Assembly (NCBI GenBank): GCA_016704345.1
Contig: JADJAH010000006.1
Location: 310,001-374,000, forward strand
Source: Ignavibacteria bacterium
GTDB taxonomy: Bacteria > Bacteroidota > Ignavibacteria > Tepidaquicellales > Tepidaquicellaceae
Length of the DNA: 64,000 bases
Direction: 5' to 3'
A program made the position numbers and the translations under genes. The notes below the pieces were generated by a model that had not been told where the DNA came from, ran no database searches, and worked only from the letters and a program-made list of their open reading frames with translations. This document shows positions 43,525 to 53,060 of the stretch, one piece after another (positions within the stretch are counted from its first letter, which is position 1; each line of letters begins with the position of its first letter).

Positions 43525-44879
43525 TTTTCTTTGATTTTGCTTGGTGTAGGAATATTGTACTTAGTCATTAGTTTGTATAAATGGCTCCGCTGTATTTGCA
43601 AAGCCGAAGCAGTCTGTGAAATATTATTCTTGTAATCATTTAGCATCTTGAGAAGAAATATCCTCTCTGATTCATTCTGAAAATCATTAAGAGACATGTT
43701 CTTGTTGAACATCTCGCTAAACTCTTTGAGATGCTTTGTGCCCGGTAGCTCAATATCCTCTGCATCAATAACATCTTTATCGGGTGTAATTATTAGTCTT
43801 TCAACAAGGTTTTTCAGCTCCCGAACATTTCCCGGCCATCTGAATGACAGGAGGAGATCGATTGCGCCATTTGAAAATGTCTTTGAAGCAATATTACTCT
43901 CACGTTCTGTTCGCTCCGCAAAGTATTCTAGCAGCAGGGAAATATCCTCCATTCTTTCCCTAAGCGGAGGAACATTAATCCTGAGCACATTAATTCTGTG
44001 AAAAAAATCCTCACGAAGATGCTTGAGCTCTATTTCTTCTTCCGGAATAGCGTTTGTCGCAAAAATAAATCTGACATTTACATATGTATTGTTCGTTGTT
44101 CCCGATCTCACAAATCTGTTTGTGTCAATTACTTCAAGAAGCTTAGCCTGGATTTCAATTCCCAGAGAAGAAATCTCATCAAAGAAAACTGTGCCTCCTT
44201 CTGCCTGCTCAAACTTTCCCTGAATGAAGGAATCTTCCGTCACTTTGCCGAATAGTTCCTGATCAATTTTTTCTTCTGTGAGATTTGCGCTGTTAATCTC
44301 GATGAAAGGCTTGTCTGCTCTATCTGACTCTATGTGTATTTGCCTTGCAACTATCTCTTTACCTGTGCCGCTTTCTCCGGTTATAAGAACATTGTGATTC
44401 TGTGGGGCAAACTTTTTGATCAGCTCCCTTACAGTCTGAATCTTTTCTGATTTGCCGATTATCCTGTTTGACTCTTCAAATTGTTTCTTTACTCTCTTGA
44501 GCTGATCTTTCGACTTCTTATATTCTATCGCATTTCTGATAGTAAGTTTTAGCTCATGAAGGTCGGGCAACGGCTTTTGCAGAAAATCGTAAGCCCCTAT
44601 CTTTGTAGCTTCCACAGCAGTCTCTATAGTTCCGTGCCCGGAGATCATTATTATTACAAGATCTTTGTTAATTTCCAGAATCTTCTCCAGTACTTCCATG
44701 CCATCCATTTTTGGCATTTTGATGTCAAGCATGATGAGGTCATATTCTGTGCGCAGGACATTCTGTAGAGCACACATGCCGTTGAGGCAGCCTTCTACAT
44801 CATGACCTTCGGACTGAAGTACCATTGACATGCTGTCAATTATACTTTGCTCGTCATCTACTACTAATATCTTTCCCAT
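43521..44879 (-). CDS. NtrC-family response regulator without GAFTGA loop
   Basis: 452 residues: receiver domain (1-115, phospho-acceptor Asp52 in LIMLDIKMPKMDG), AAA+ domain (about 140-370, Walker A GESGTGK at 168-174, Walker B VFFDE at 231-235, RWPGNVREL) and a Fis-type HTH (about 405-447, NISQTASALQIQRSHLYKLM). Where sigma-54 activators carry ELFGHEKGAFTGA, this protein reads ELFGKVTEDSFIQGK (208-222): the GAFTGA sigma-54 contact is missing. It therefore probably does not remodel sigma-54 polymerase, though ATP-binding residues are intact. No histidine kinase is adjacent. Confidence 0.9.
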   Translation of the reverse strand: MGKILVVDDEQSIIDSMSMVLQSEGHDVEGCLNGMCALQNVLRTEYDLIMLDIKMPKMDGMEVLEKILEINKDLVIIMISGHGTIETAVEATKIGAYDFLQKPLPDLHELKLTIRNAIEYKKSKDQLKRVKKQFEESNRIIGKSEKIQTVRELIKKFAPQNHNVLITGESGTGKEIVARQIHIESDRADKPFIEINSANLTEEKIDQELFGKVTEDSFIQGKFEQAEGGTVFFDEISSLGIEIQAKLLEVIDTNRFVRSGTTNNTYVNVRFIFATNAIPEEEIELKHLREDFFHRINVLRINVPPLRERMEDISLLLEYFAERTERESNIASKTFSNGAIDLLLSFRWPGNVRELKNLVERLIITPDKDVIDAEDIELPGTKHLKEFSEMFNKNMSLNDFQNESERIFLLKMLNDYKNNISQTASALQIQRSHLYKLMTKYNIPTPSKIKEN

Positions 44880-44908
44880 TTGATAAATAATTTTTCATGA
44901 CTAAAAGA

Positions 44909-46381
44909 TCAATCTGTTTCTGAAGCTAGGTCCGCGACAATCTTTCCGGAAAGAAAGCAAAGCGGGACGCCTCCTCCGGGGTGAGTGTTGCCTCCAGCAA
45001 AGAAAAGATTTTTGAATTTCGGAGACCTGTTCTTAGGTCTCTTCATCAAGGTGTATAGAGAATTTGACGAGAGTCCGTAAATTGATCCAAACTCGGATCC
45101 GTATTTATCTCTGAATTCAAGAGGTGAAAATATCTCCCTGAACTGAATTTGATCTCTTATGCTGCCTTCAAAAACATAGTTGAATCTTTCAAGCTTCTCA
45201 ATTATAACGTCGGCATATTTTTCTTTGGCTTGATTGTTCCATGCAGATTCATCTGTCATGTAAGGAACATTCACAAGCACAAACCAATTTTCACAATTTG
45301 CAGGAGCTTCTTCAGGTTCATTCTTAGATGTCGTTGATAGATATATTGTCATATCAGTTGCAGGTATTTTCTTTTCGAATATGTCAATAAATTCTCTTTC
45401 ATAATTGTCTGAGAAGAAAATGTTATGATGCGCCACTGACGTGAATTCTTTTTTCATACCAAGAAATAATATGAATCCGGAGCTTGACCAATCATCATCT
45501 GTTAAGTAATCATCCTGCATAAGTCCCGGCAAAGAAGTGAAGTTTGAAATGACCTGATCAAAGTCACCAACCTCATGTTTTTCTCCGTCGGTGTCTGTAA
45601 AAATGAGATTTGAAATCTTACTGCTCGTGCTTTCATAACCGGTAAGCTCCATTCCGAAATTTATCTGCACTCCAAACTCTTTGCAGAGTTTCCGGAGAGC
45701 TTCAGCAATCCGGTAAATACCTCCTTTCACATACCATGGGCCAAACTTATGCTCAGTATATGGAATGATAGAAAAAAACTGAGGAGCAAGATACGGGCTT
45801 GAGCCGTTGTATGTAGCAAACCTGTTAATCATTTGCTTGAGCTTAGGATCTTTAAAAAACTTATTGGCAACGTCATTCATCGATCTGCCGGAAATAAATT
45901 TTGTTGCATTCTTTAAACCTTCGGTCGTAATAAAATTCCTCAGCCTGAATTCGCCTTCAAGAAAAGTCTCGTTTGACAATTCATAGAACTTTTTTCCGTA
46001 ATCCAAACAACGATCAAAATTGTCTGATTCTGTTTTACCGAAGACATCAGTCAGTTCTTTCTTAAGCTTTTCATGATCGGAATACCATTCAAACACAGTT
46101 CCGTCATTCCAAAAATAACGGCATGAGGATTCGAGCTTTTCGAATTGGAGATAATCTTCTGAATTTCTTCCCAACGACTTGAACATGTCCTTTATCACAT
46201 GAGGCATTGTTATCAATGATGGTCCTGTATCAAATCTATAACCATCTCTCTTAAGTTCACCCATCTTTCCACCGGCATAGTCATTCTTCTCGAAGATCCG
46301 GACGTCATATCCTTTTGCTGAAAGAGATAAGGCGCTCACCATTCCACCGATTCCGGCACCGCAAACAATTGCTTTCTTCAT
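44909..46381 (-). CDS. CrtI/CrtD-family carotenoid desaturase or related FAD oxidoreductase
   Basis: 490 residues. N-terminal FAD-binding KKAIVCGAGIGGMVSALSLS with FEKNDYAGGKMGEL and RFDTGPSLITMP, and the C-terminal FAGGNTHPGGGVPLCFLSGK, both diagnostic of the phytoene desaturase family. Desaturates carotenes, or acts as 1-hydroxycarotenoid desaturase or ketolase. No crtB or other carotenoid genes are in the window, so the step is unknown. Its ATG overlaps the mutS2 stop by four bases. Confidence 0.85.
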   Translation of the reverse strand: MKKAIVCGAGIGGMVSALSLSAKGYDVRIFEKNDYAGGKMGELKRDGYRFDTGPSLITMPHVIKDMFKSLGRNSEDYLQFEKLESSCRYFWNDGTVFEWYSDHEKLKKELTDVFGKTESDNFDRCLDYGKKFYELSNETFLEGEFRLRNFITTEGLKNATKFISGRSMNDVANKFFKDPKLKQMINRFATYNGSSPYLAPQFFSIIPYTEHKFGPWYVKGGIYRIAEALRKLCKEFGVQINFGMELTGYESTSSKISNLIFTDTDGEKHEVGDFDQVISNFTSLPGLMQDDYLTDDDWSSSGFILFLGMKKEFTSVAHHNIFFSDNYEREFIDIFEKKIPATDMTIYLSTTSKNEPEEAPANCENWFVLVNVPYMTDESAWNNQAKEKYADVIIEKLERFNYVFEGSIRDQIQFREIFSPLEFRDKYGSEFGSIYGLSSNSLYTLMKRPKNRSPKFKNLFFAGGNTHPGGGVPLCFLSGKIVADLASETD

Positions 46382-48721
46382 AACTCAACAATTGTAACAC
46401 CGGCATCGCCCTCGTTCCAGTTGCCTGCACGATAGGACTTTACAATGTTTGTTTCTTTCAGTTGCCTTCTAACTTCTTCCCTCAGTTTGCCACTGCCTTT
46501 GCCGTGAATAATGCTCACTTCCGTCAATCCGTTAACCACTGAATCATACAGGAAGCGTTCAAGAAGTTCTTTTACTTCATAGCTATACTTGCCTCTCAAA
46601 TCGAGGGACAACTGCACGGGTTTGTCATTTAATTCAACACCGCCTGCTGAAAGAGATTGCTTCTTTGGCTTACTCTGTATTTTTTCAACTTCTGAGAGCG
46701 GGACTCTTACAGTAAAGCCGTTGATGTTCAGCATTAACTCTTCTCCGGTAACATGCATTACTTCTCCTGATGTATTGCTTCCTTTGAGTCGCGCAATATC
46801 ACCCGAAACGATTTCTGTATCAATCATCATTTCTTTTTCTTCCTCGGGGATGCTGATCTCTAGATTCTTTTCTTCCTGAGCTATGATCTCTTTCGCTTGT
46901 TTCGGAGAAATTCTTTCCTCCTAATTTCCTTAACTGTTTTCTCAATTAACTTGCGTGCATCTTTCACTATGCTTTCAGCTTCAAGCTTTGCCTTATGCTT
47001 CAGAACTTTTTCATTTGCTTTCAACTCCTTGAGTTTCTCATCATAGAGATTTGAAAGTCCCGAAAGTCTAACATTTTCAATATCTGTTCTTCGCTTCAAT
47101 TCATCGTAATTCTGCTTGGTCTCGTTAAGCTCACGAAGCAGGTCTTCAAGCCGGTTTTCATTTTCAGTTAAATATGATTTTGAGTCGGTTATAATTAATT
47201 CCGGGAAACTGAATTTCTCTGCAATCTCAAATGTAAAGCTTTGTCCGGGAAGTCCGGTAATGAATCTGAAGGTAGGGGATAGTGAAACTGAGTCAAACTC
47301 CAGTGATGCGTTCTCAATCATTGGTGTTGCATAGGCAAATTCCTTTAGTTCACTGTTATGGGTTGTGACAACAGAAAAGGAGTTTCTGTCAGAAAGCGAT
47401 TTTAGTATTGCAGATGACAACGCGCTTCCAAGAACAGGGTCTGTACCGCTTGCTATCTCATCGATCAATACAAGAGAGCCGGAGTCTGCTTCGTCGAGAA
47501 TTGTTTTCACTGAAATGAGATGAGAACTGAATGTGCTGAGATCATTCTCAATCGACTGTTCATCACCAATGCTGACAAAGATCGATGAAAATATTTTTAC
47601 TTTTGATTCGGGTTCTGCCGGAATCAAGAATCCGAATTGGAGCATCAGATGGCAAAGCCCCACTGTTTTCAAGACGACAGTTTTCCGCCTGCATTGGGTC
47701 CTGAAATTACAAGAGTATTGAAGTCATTCCCGATTCGGAATTTCAGCGGAATGACTTGTGAGCGGCTGTGTGTCTGAAGCAAAACCGGGTGATAAGCGTC
47801 AATGAGGTCAACTTCATTTCCGGTAATCACAGGCATTGAAGAGATTGTTTCTATCGCATACTTGGCTTTTGCCTGAATGAAATCAATATCGGAAAGTATC
47901 ATGCAGTTTCCGAGAAGTTCATTTGAAACTCCGGCAACTTGCGTTGAGAGTTCACGCAGAATTTTATCAATCTCTCTTCTTTCTTCAAAGTGAAGTTCGG
48001 TAAGCTCGTTATTAAGTGTAATGATCTCGGCGGGCTCAACGAAGACTGTCTGGCCGGTTGAAGATGCACCGTGAATTATGCCCTGAACATTTCTTTTATT
48101 CTCAGTCTTGACCGGTATTACATATCTTCCGTCGCGCTGTGTTACTATGTCTTCCTGAGCATATTCCTTCTCTGAGATTTTTTTAAGAATAGTTGCCAGA
48201 GATTTTCTAAGCCTTTCAGACTGTTGAGTAATCTGTTTTCTGATCCTGGAAAGATTTGCAGATGCCGAGTCTTTGACAAATCCGGACTCATCAATTGTGA
48301 TCTCAATATTGTGCTCAAGCAGTTTATCGAAAAATAACGATGTGCAATACGCAGTGACCCACGGAAACTTTCCGTCAGAGCCGGCGTTCGTTTCAATTAC
48401 ATGCTTCCTCAACTTCCTCGAAACAACCAGGAAAGAATGAATGCGGAGGAAGTCTTCCGGCGCTACAAAGTGACCTTCGATTCGGATCTTGTTTAACACC
48501 TCGCGAATATCTGACAACCCGTCGAGCGGAAGATCACCTGAGTGATTAATAAGTTCCTTCATTTCCACAACCTTTCTCAGCTCAACTTCCAGGAGCTCGC
48601 GGTCACTAATGAATTCAAGTTCATCGCATTTTGATGATGCCAGAGCAGAATAGAAATATCTTTCTACTCTGCTAAGAACAGAGTCGAAATCAAGTTTTGA
48701 TTTTAGTTCTCGTATGTCCAA
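46378..48721 (-). CDS. mutS2: Endonuclease MutS2, broken by two frameshifts
   Basis: MutS2 resolves stalled ribosome collisions and suppresses recombination. The gene is read leftward from ATG 48721. Segment 1 (to 47669) carries the core/clamp domains and the Walker A start VISGPNAGGK. Frame changes at the A-run 47681-47684; one more A gives GKTVVLKTVG and continues to LIDEIASGTDP (Walker B) and TTHNSELKEF, through a coiled coil. A second change near 46911-46920 (one A missing) continues ISPKQAKEII and into the Smr nuclease domain with LDLRGKYSYEV and VSIIHGKGSGKLREEVR. Restored length is about 780 residues, normal for MutS2. Confidence 0.9.
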
Positions 48722-48722
48722 A

Positions 48723-49247
48723 TTATTTCACAATTGAATTAACTGACTTCTCAAATTCTTCATAAAAACTTTTTGCACCAGGAAATGCCATTTGTAATAA
48801 GTTGTAAAAATCAGGCGCCGCATCAATAAGCAACGGATGCAGTTTAGATGACTTTACAGATTCGCTACCTATGACAGAAAATGTCTTAGTGCTAACTATC
48901 AGAAAAAGGCTGGCAATTATTACTCCCTTAAACGCCCCAAACATCATACCGGCGATGCGGTCAAATGTTTTTGTGACAGTATTGATACCGGAAATCTTTC
49001 CTGCAATATATGTAAGTATCCAATAGACACTCACCATTATGAGTATGAAAGAAGCAATGGCAAGTATTCTCGCATCGAGTTTGAGAAAATTCAGATAAAG
49101 AGAAAGCTCAGTGCTGTACTTTGTTGCAAGTATCAGACCTGCAATGAAGCCTGTAAGTGAAAAGATTGACTTCAGGAATCCCTTTCTGAATCCAAAGAAA
49201 GCGGGGAGTGCAATAAACAGTGTAATTATTATGTCAAGGTTGTTCAA
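48723..49247 (-). CDS. cvpA: CvpA family membrane protein
   Basis: 174 residues with four membrane segments and the CvpA motif DIIITLFIALPAFFGFRKGFLKSIFSL. CvpA proteins affect colicin V export and envelope stress tolerance in enterobacteria; role elsewhere unknown. One base separates it from mutS2, a gene pair conserved in many bacteria. Confidence 0.85.
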   Translation of the reverse strand: MNNLDIIITLFIALPAFFGFRKGFLKSIFSLTGFIAGLILATKYSTELSLYLNFLKLDARILAIASFILIMVSVYWILTYIAGKISGINTVTKTFDRIAGMMFGAFKGVIIASLFLIVSTKTFSVIGSESVKSSKLHPLLIDAAPDFYNLLQMAFPGAKSFYEEFEKSVNSIVK

Positions 49248-49304
49248 GGTATGCCCATGAATGTGGGATCAGGTGAAGGGGGTAAGCGCTTTAAAATATT
49301 CTTC

Positions 49305-49751
49305 TCAGGAAAGTTTACTCTTCACCAATTCCTGAATTATCTTGCCGTCTATTTTTCCTTTCAGAGCTTTCATTACTTCTCCCATGACCTTCCCAAAATC
49401 TTTCTGAGAGGTCGCGCCGGAATCACTAATAATTTTCGATACAATTCCTTCTGCTTCATCTGCAGACATTTGAGCAGGGAGATACTCGTTGATAATAATA
49501 AGCTGAGCGTTTTCCTTGTCGACCAGGTCTTGTCTTCCCGCTTGCCCAAACATCTCAATTGATTCTTTCCTCATCTTTGCCTGTCGTGAAATGAGTTCGA
49601 TCTCTTCTTCCTCGTTCATTTCGCGGTTCATGCCCGACTTGTCCATCTTCAATATCTCTGCTCTGATTGAACGCAATGTCTCTGTTCTGACATTGTCCTT
49701 TGCTTTCATTGCGGTATTGAGGTCTTCGTATATCTTTGTCTTAAGGCTCAT
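49305..49751 (-). CDS. yqeY: GatB/YqeY domain protein
   Basis: 148 residues: SLKTKIYEDLNTAMKAKDNVRTETLRSI and the C-terminal KDFGKVMGEVMKALKGKIDG match YqeY, a free version of the GatB tail domain that interacts with tRNA. All helical. The precise role is unknown. It follows the YfgM-like gene by two bases. Confidence 0.92.
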   Translation of the reverse strand: MSLKTKIYEDLNTAMKAKDNVRTETLRSIRAEILKMDKSGMNREMNEEEEIELISRQAKMRKESIEMFGQAGRQDLVDKENAQLIIINEYLPAQMSADEAEGIVSKIISDSGATSQKDFGKVMGEVMKALKGKIDGKIIQELVKSKLS

Positions 49752-49753
49752 AC

Positions 49754-50428
49754 TCAGTTAGCATTGTTGATGAGCGCTTTGTATCTTTCAGACTCTGCAA
49801 CAAACTTTGACTTTGGATAATCTTTCTTAATTTTATCAAAGATTGTCTTTGCCTTATCATTTTCATTAGCTCTTACATAATTCTTAGCAGCGTAAAACAT
49901 GTATTGATCAACAAAAGGATTGGCAGGATCTACTGATGCTGCTTTCTCATATTGTTTCGCCGCATCACTATATTTTTGCTTGGCTTCACTTACTGAAGCT
50001 TCGCCGGCCAATGCCGAGGCTTTTAAAATTATATTTGAACCCGAAAAATCTTTGTAATACTTTTCCGCTTTGTCAAAGTCCCTGAGGGCATAGTAGCAAT
50101 TTGCGAGCATGAGTTTTGCGGCTTGTCCGTTTTCAGTTGAGCCGTATTCATCAACAATATATTGCAGTCCTTTAATATTGCCAAGCGAATCACCGTTTAT
50201 TGCCTGCTGAAAATCATTATTGCTGTAGGCCCTGTTGATTTGTGAAAGTGCAACCCCAGCGTTCTCATTATTTGCCTTATTCCTGTTGACAAGAAATATT
50301 ATTCCTGCAACGGCAATTACAATTATCGTGAGTGCAGTATAGACATGCTTCTTGTTTGCTTCGAAGAAATCAACTGCTTTGTAATATGCAGTCATTAATT
50401 TCTCATCCGAATGTGTGTGCTTTGACAT
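49754..50428 (-). CDS. YfgM-like membrane-anchored TPR protein
   Basis: 224 residues from ATG 50428 (an in-frame ATG 33 bases upstream is less likely). A short cytoplasmic start MSKHTHSDEKLMTAYYKAVDFFEANKKH, one membrane segment (VYTALTIIVIAVAGIIFLV), then periplasmic TPR units (AAKLMLANCYYALRDFDKAEKYYKDF, KYSDAAKQYEKAASVDPANPFVDQ). This layout matches YfgM, an ancillary Sec-translocon/chaperone partner, but TPR anchors of other kinds look alike. Confidence 0.72.
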   Translation of the reverse strand: MSKHTHSDEKLMTAYYKAVDFFEANKKHVYTALTIIVIAVAGIIFLVNRNKANNENAGVALSQINRAYSNNDFQQAINGDSLGNIKGLQYIVDEYGSTENGQAAKLMLANCYYALRDFDKAEKYYKDFSGSNIILKASALAGEASVSEAKQKYSDAAKQYEKAASVDPANPFVDQYMFYAAKNYVRANENDKAKTIFDKIKKDYPKSKFVAESERYKALINNAN

Positions 50429-50581
50429 TGTTTGGTTTGATTCTTGAAAAATGATTTGCAATATAGATATTATGGCTGTTGAATTAAAGCCTATAAATCA
50501 AAATGAATTCCACAGACGTGATTTTCCATTAATTGTTTAGACTATTTGAAGATTTCCGTTAAAAAAGTCTGAATCGGGGAC

Positions 50582-50612
50582 AAAAAAAGCCGGGCAATTT
50601 CTCGCCCGGCTT
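50582..50612 (-). terminator. Rho-independent terminator
   Basis: 9-bp stem AAGCCGGGC / GCCCGGCTT (50587-50595 and 50604-50612) followed on the minus strand by a T-tract. It ends the outer-membrane protein gene that stops at 50633. Confidence 0.85.
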
Positions 50613-50632
50613 AGCAAAATATGAAAATTGAA

Positions 50633-51259
50633 TTATAGTCTGAATTTCAAAGCAGCACCGAGCTTCAGAGAAAGTATACTGTTTGATACTCCCGGAGTAT
50701 TGTATGTATCGGTAACCGGAATATAAACACCTAGGGAAGTTCCCAAATACATATTGGTTCCAATCAGAATATTGTAGCCTGTTTCAGCTGCAATATTGAA
50801 GATTGTTGATTTTGTTTCAATATTATTTGGCTGGACAACAGGGGTTTGACCGGTTGCAGTCTGAGTAACTTCACCACTTGAATTCAATTTAATTCCCAGT
50901 GATGGTCCCGCGGCAATATAGTAGTTGCTGAAGTTTGCCTGAAACATTGCATCGATTGTTGCATACGAAAGACTATATGACTGGTCTGTGGTTACCTGGT
51001 TTGCTGTCTGCGAATTTGAGAAGTTCTTCATATCGAAGACTGTAAGATTTCCGAGGATGCCGACAGATTTGTTGAACAATACATCAAGCTGTCCGCCAAC
51101 TGATAGTCCCAACCCATTATATGTTCCGGTCAGTCCTTTTTGGTTGTAAATATTAAAATTACCGGCAAGCTTTGGGCCGAGCAGAACTCTCTGTGCGTTT
51201 GCTGATCCTGCAACTGAAACGATTAAAGCTATTAACAAAAGTTTTAGTGTGCTTTTCAT
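50633..51259 (-). CDS. Outer-membrane beta-barrel protein
   Basis: 208 residues with a signal peptide (STLKLLLIALIVSVAGSANA). The mature part alternates small and aromatic residues and ends SILSLKLGAALKFRL with a C-terminal aromatic-containing strand, as expected of an eight-stranded barrel. It is not clearly OmpA-like, as no peptidoglycan-binding domain follows. Function unknown. Confidence 0.72.
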   Translation of the reverse strand: MKSTLKLLLIALIVSVAGSANAQRVLLGPKLAGNFNIYNQKGLTGTYNGLGLSVGGQLDVLFNKSVGILGNLTVFDMKNFSNSQTANQVTTDQSYSLSYATIDAMFQANFSNYYIAAGPSLGIKLNSSGEVTQTATGQTPVVQPNNIETKSTIFNIAAETGYNILIGTNMYLGTSLGVYIPVTDTYNTPGVSNSILSLKLGAALKFRL

Positions 51260-51318
51260 TTTTTTGATTTCGTTTTGTTTTGGGAAAATGGTTTTAATTG
51301 ATCTTCTTCTCTACACTG

Positions 51319-51720
51319 TTATGGAACGCTGTAATTTGTCGAAACCGTATATCCGCTGTTGCTGCTAACAATTGTTCCTGTAAACGTGAAGGTCCATTGC
51401 TGACCGGGTTGCACACCTGTATAAGGATCAAGAGCGTAGGTGGTGTCTTTACTGAATACGTAATTGGTATTGTTGTTTGTCAATGTATCAAAAAACTGAA
51501 GATTAGGCACAGAAGCAATTAGCCTTGTCAACTTGGTGTCAACGCTGGGCTTGAATCCAAATGTATAACTGTTTGGATCGCCCTGTCCTGTTATTGTGTA
51601 AGTGATTGAACCTCCTCCTGTTGGGCCTCCGCCAATGCCTCCAGAACTTGCACTATCGTCGCTGCAGCCATAGGCAAACGTGAGTAACAGTATAACCATT
51701 GCCAAATAGAGCGATTTCAT
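51319..51720 (-). CDS. Small lipoprotein of unknown function
   Basis: 133 residues. The signal YLAMVILLLTFAYGCSDDSASSGG ends in a lipobox (FAYGC, Cys about 19), then a Gly-rich linker and a beta-sandwich-like domain (YTITGQGDPNSYTFGF, WTFTFTGTIVS). AGGAGG lies six bases before ATG 51720. It is followed by the barrel protein gene, and both are probably co-transcribed. Confidence 0.72.
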   Translation of the reverse strand: MKSLYLAMVILLLTFAYGCSDDSASSGGIGGGPTGGGSITYTITGQGDPNSYTFGFKPSVDTKLTRLIASVPNLQFFDTLTNNNTNYVFSKDTTYALDPYTGVQPGQQWTFTFTGTIVSSNSGYTVSTNYSVP

Positions 51721-51747
51721 ACTTCCTCCTTAATTTGTTTAATTCGA

Positions 51748-51755
51748 CAAATTTA
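51748..51755 (-). promoter_or_regulatory. Candidate Bacteroidota-type -7 promoter element
   Basis: TAAATTTG on the minus strand, 28 bases before ATG 51720 of the lipoprotein gene, matches TAnnTTTG. Confidence 0.4.
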
Positions 51756-51958
51756 TTGACTACAGCTCACATTTTCAATCATATAAACAATCTAAATTCA
51801 TTTTTTGTATTGGTGGGTAATGAAAAGTCTGACTGATTCTGTCGTAAATATTGATTTGAAATTGTAAGTCGCGAAATTCAGTATTTATTTACTGATCAAA
51901 GAATTTTCAAATATAGGAAAACGCTAACTGTTCCATTTAAACTAACTTTGTGAATGGC

Positions 51959-51966
51959 TATATTTG
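51959..51966 (+). promoter_or_regulatory. Candidate Bacteroidota-type -7 promoter element
   Basis: TATATTTG only a few bases before ATG 51971; if used, the transcript would be nearly leaderless. Confidence 0.35.
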
Positions 51967-51970
51967 ACAA

Positions 51971-52156
51971 ATGACAGAAGAAAGTCCAATCTCCTATAAC
52001 GAGAATTCCGTTCAATCCGAGGAATCAGTTCCTATTGAAAGTGAAAGGATTCTAATTAAGCATAATTTTACTCTGGCCGAGAAGATTCTTTCCTTCATTG
52101 GCATCTTGCTCATTGTTCTGCTTGTTTTTGTGAATTATCTCAAAATTGTTGAATGA
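51971..52156 (+). CDS. Small single-span membrane protein
   Basis: 61 residues: an acidic N-terminal half (TEESPISYNENSVQSEESVP) and one membrane segment (ILSFIGILLIVLLVFVNYL). The last four bases overlap the ygfZ start (ATGA). Not recognised; the overlap supports real translation. Confidence 0.65.
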   Translation: MTEESPISYNENSVQSEESVPIESERILIKHNFTLAEKILSFIGILLIVLLVFVNYLKIVE

Positions 52157-53055
52157 GCAAGATGAATTTTTTCATGCAATATACAGGGCTGCTTGTTGCA
52201 ACAGGAAATGATGTTGTAGATTTCTTTAATAGAATGACAACAAATGATATTGCAAAGATAGGAGACACTGAGAATATAAAAACAGTCTTATTAACTGACA
52301 AAGGAAGAATAATTGATCTTTTGACTTTATTCAGAAGAGAGGAAAAATTATTCATCAAAACTTCATATTATTACGAGAACAAAGTCTATGAGTACCTCAA
52401 CAAGTACATTGTCATGGATGACGTTTCTTTGTCAAAGTGTGATGGGCAATTTGTAAACTTCATTGTTACAGAGGAAGGCAAAGATAAGGCAATGGAGAAA
52501 GTTTCGGAATATCAATCAAAATTGACTCAGGACAATACGCAAAAGAATTTATTACTTTATTTCTCCGAAGATATTGGTTTTGAATCATTGGAAGTGATTT
52601 GCCATTTGGATAAATCCCATGAGATAAGAAGTTTGCTCAGCGAAGGAAATTTCCAAACTTGTCTTGATTACGAATACATGCGAGTTTCATCGGGATATCC
52701 CGAAGCGCCATGTGAATTGAATGAAAACATAAACCCGCTTGAGTGCTGTCTTAAAAAGTTTGTATCATTTAAGAAGGGGTGTTACGTTGGGCAGGAAGTG
52801 GTTGCCAGATTAGATTCTCAGGATAAGATACCCAAGCAAATGGTTAAGATCAGTTCTGATGAGATCTTAAAAGCAGATGCATTGATATATGATATTAATG
52901 GAACTGAATGCGGCTTTGTATCCAGTGCGGCCGCAAAGGAAGGAAGGAACAATGCACTGGGTTTCATACGAAGCGTCAATCTTGATTTTGATTCAGAGTA
53001 TAAGTCTGTAACAGATGAAAAACAAATCAGCATAAAAATTCACAAAATAAACTAA
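52153..53055 (+). CDS. ygfZ: YgfZ/GcvT-like folate-binding protein (Fe-S cluster maintenance)
   Basis: 300 residues. The YgfZ signature with its essential Cys is present, KKGCYVGQEVVARLDSQDK (about 211-229), and the N-terminus NDVVDFFNRMTTNDIAKI fits the GcvT fold. YgfZ (IBA57) uses folate to help build or repair 4Fe-4S clusters. Overlaps the small membrane protein by four bases and lies five bases before fbaB. Confidence 0.88.
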   Translation: MSKMNFFMQYTGLLVATGNDVVDFFNRMTTNDIAKIGDTENIKTVLLTDKGRIIDLLTLFRREEKLFIKTSYYYENKVYEYLNKYIVMDDVSLSKCDGQFVNFIVTEEGKDKAMEKVSEYQSKLTQDNTQKNLLLYFSEDIGFESLEVICHLDKSHEIRSLLSEGNFQTCLDYEYMRVSSGYPEAPCELNENINPLECCLKKFVSFKKGCYVGQEVVARLDSQDKIPKQMVKISSDEILKADALIYDINGTECGFVSSAAAKEGRNNALGFIRSVNLDFDSEYKSVTDEKQISIKIHKIN

Positions 53056-53060
53056 ACATC

